64,000 nt of DNA. It comes from G963662675 sp963676845. Lineage in GTDB: Bacteria; Bacteroidota; Bacteroidia; Bacteroidales; Prolixibacteraceae. The notes beneath the pieces were generated by a model. The model saw only the letters and a list, made by a program, of their open reading frames with translations. It had not been told where the DNA came from and did not search any database. The position numbers were made by a program, and so were the translations under genes. Location of the stretch: contig CAXXKK010000015.1 of the NCBI GenBank assembly GCA_963676845.2, positions 1 to 64,000 of the forward strand, in the 5' to 3' direction. Shown piece by piece: positions 62,892 through 64,000 of this stretch (within the stretch, counting starts at the first letter, position 1; each line of letters starts with the position of its first letter).

Positions 62892-62920
62892 TTTGTGATG
62901 GACTCGTAATCTTAAATTTG
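62892..62920 (+). promoter_or_regulatory. Candidate promoter of paralogue B (TTTG, 17 nt, TAAATTTG)
   Basis: TTTG at 62892-62895, 17-nt spacing, TAAATTTG at 62913-62920. If used it would give a leader of about 170 nt before the ATG at 63095, containing the A16 run and the hairpin. Confidence 0.45.
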
Positions 62921-62974
62921 TTTTCAATACTCTTAATTTCCTGATTATCAGTCTACTTAACAAATTCATATTCC

Positions 62975-62990
62975 AAAAAAAAAAAAAAAA
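62975..62990 (+). repeat. Homopolymer run of 16 A
   Basis: Sixteen consecutive As in the intergenic region, the longest mononucleotide run noticed in the window. Confidence 0.9.
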
Positions 62991-63041
62991 TCAGGTTTAT
63001 TTAAATATTGGTAATGCTTTAAAGTATTACTGTTCAATAAG

Positions 63042-63077
63042 ATGCTCAGCATATGAAAGAAGCTGAGCATTTTTTTA
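63042..63077 (+). terminator. Rho-independent terminator or leader attenuator before paralogue B
   Basis: A perfect 9-bp stem, ATGCTCAGC (63042-63050) with GCTGAGCAT (63062-63070), then a seven-T run. It ends 17 nt before the start codon at 63095, either ending the AKR transcript or attenuating the barrel gene. Confidence 0.75.
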
Positions 63078-63094
63078 ATGTTAAATCATAAAGA

Positions 63095-63916
63095 ATGAAA
63101 AAAGAACTTTTTTTTGTGTTGTTTATATCCAGTAGACTTAATTTATTTAAGTCAAATTTTGTAGCTGGACTATTTATAATTGTATTTTTAAGTTCAGGAT
63201 ACACACTAAATGCACAAAACAATAATATTGAAACAACTAACCTTTATGGAACAGTTAGTGTTACCAATAAAGGCATTTCATTGATTCCGACTTTTTCATT
63301 AGGGAGACCGGCATTAGTTTCAGATTTTAATATTGATAAAGGTAAGTTTAGTTTTAATCCGGAATTACGTTTTGAGCTTGAAGGATTTAAACCATGGTCA
63401 TTTGTATTTTGGTTTCGCCATAAAACAATTGAATCCGAACAATTTAACCTATCTATTGGGGCACATCCTGCATATGTGTTTAAAGAAGTTGATTTATCCG
63501 ATAGTGGCTATTCGAACAAATCTTTTATGACACGTAGATATGTCGCAGCTGAAATCGATTCAAAATATTCAATTACTGATAAGATAAGTGTTAATCCCTA
63601 TTATTTGATTGCACATGGAGTAGGTGGTGACGAGAGAAACTACATACAACACTTTTTATCGCTTCGTAGTGAATTTTCAAATATTGGGATAATTAGAGAT
63701 TTATCATTAAACCTTTCTCCGCAAATATATTATCTAAATATGGATGGAGTAAAAGGTTATTATGTAGCATGGGGTATAGCATTTAACAAAGAGAACTGTC
63801 CGTTTTCTATTGTATCAATGTTTAATAAAATAATTTCCACAGAAATCGACAGCGATGATTTTATTTGGGATATTAGTTTAGTATACTCATTTAATAAGAA
63901 ATACAGAAAAGAGTAA
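63095..63916 (+). CDS. Exported beta-barrel-like protein, paralogue B
   Basis: 273 residues with a rather long hydrophobic leader (two hydrophobic stretches; FVAGLFIIVFLSSGYTLNAQ is the cleaved part). The body matches the protein at 42476-43255: GTVSVTNKGISLIPTFSLGRPALV, FNPELRFELEGFKPWSFVFWFRH, MTRRYVAAEIDSKYSITDKISVNPYY, LSPQIYYLNMDGVKGYYVAWGIAFNKENCPFSIVSMFNK and a final WDISLVYSFNKKYRKE. This is a clear paralogue pair flanking the metabolic cluster. Function unknown; barrel fold inferred from strand periodicity. A hairpin with a U run stands immediately before the start codon. Confidence 0.75.
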   Translation: MKKELFFVLFISSRLNLFKSNFVAGLFIIVFLSSGYTLNAQNNNIETTNLYGTVSVTNKGISLIPTFSLGRPALVSDFNIDKGKFSFNPELRFELEGFKPWSFVFWFRHKTIESEQFNLSIGAHPAYVFKEVDLSDSGYSNKSFMTRRYVAAEIDSKYSITDKISVNPYYLIAHGVGGDERNYIQHFLSLRSEFSNIGIIRDLSLNLSPQIYYLNMDGVKGYYVAWGIAFNKENCPFSIVSMFNKIISTEIDSDDFIWDISLVYSFNKKYRKE

Positions 63917-64000
63917 GGTAAGTTCTATTTTGCATATGCCTTGTTGAAATATAATAACTGCTCGTTTCTGAAACTATTTAAGATAGAAAGTTTGTATGAA

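Noticed and set aside
62975..62990. A16 run as a frameshift site
   Set aside because: It lies outside any coding frame; only a regulatory or phase-variation role could apply.

Overview
The window looks like chromosomal DNA of a low-GC Bacteroidota, most likely a free-living member of the Bacteroidales/Marinilabiliales type; that rank is inference. Supporting signs are the promoters (TTTG, about 19 nt, TAnnTTTG), the near absence of Shine-Dalgarno sites, a single-polypeptide branched-chain E1 (alpha and beta fused), a class 1B PyrD/PyrK pair, a PorE-like TPR/propeller/CRD/OmpA protein, DUF5916, DUF6266 and many exported beta-barrel proteins. There is one tRNA (Lys, UUU), no rRNA, no CRISPR array and no transposase.

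Layout. 1-32.7 kb is mostly housekeeping: the end of an exported beta-sandwich protein, ammonium transporter, a lysine-forming saccharopine dehydrogenase-like enzyme, aroE with a DUF368 lipid-carrier translocase, a large exported metallopeptidase-like/propeller/barrel protein, a membrane phosphoesterase, an XRE regulator with pyrK-pyrD, a serine hydrolase, the 2-oxoacid dehydrogenase E2 and fused E1, flavodoxin, methylglyoxal synthase, an exported LRR protein, a TPR protein, gyrA, clpC, an orphan ATP-grasp protein, a response regulator, a PorE-like protein, a thioesterase and an SDR. A tRNA-Lys with a clear promoter and terminator stands at 32.84 kb.

33-42.4 kb is an accessory block following the tRNA. 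It holds a DUF6266 protein, a small membrane protein, a lipoprotein, about 1.3 kb of odd structured and diverged-repeat non-coding DNA, a 1473-residue protein joining an Mrr-like nuclease to a STAND/NACHT-type NTPase and a very long helical C-terminus (an Avs-like antiviral sensor candidate), and, divergently, an AbiEi/AbiEii type IV toxin-antitoxin pair with an inverted repeat at its promoter. This is the best candidate for a little-described defence locus in the window.

42.4-64 kb is a metabolic gene cluster bracketed by two paralogous exported barrel-like proteins. It has four aldo/keto reductases (one with a Tat-like leader), five alpha/beta hydrolases or esterases, a double carboxymuconolactone-decarboxylase-fold protein, a cupin lipoprotein, an exported PQQ-type propeller, an NTF2-like protein, a DUF5916 barrel, an SDR that has lost its catalytic residues, a sugar O-acetyltransferase and two AraC regulators. 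One AraC gene has two 18-nt direct repeats 22 nt apart just upstream of its promoter. Most products carry export signals, so envelope processing of small esterified or carbonyl compounds is the likely theme; the substrate cannot be read from the sequence.
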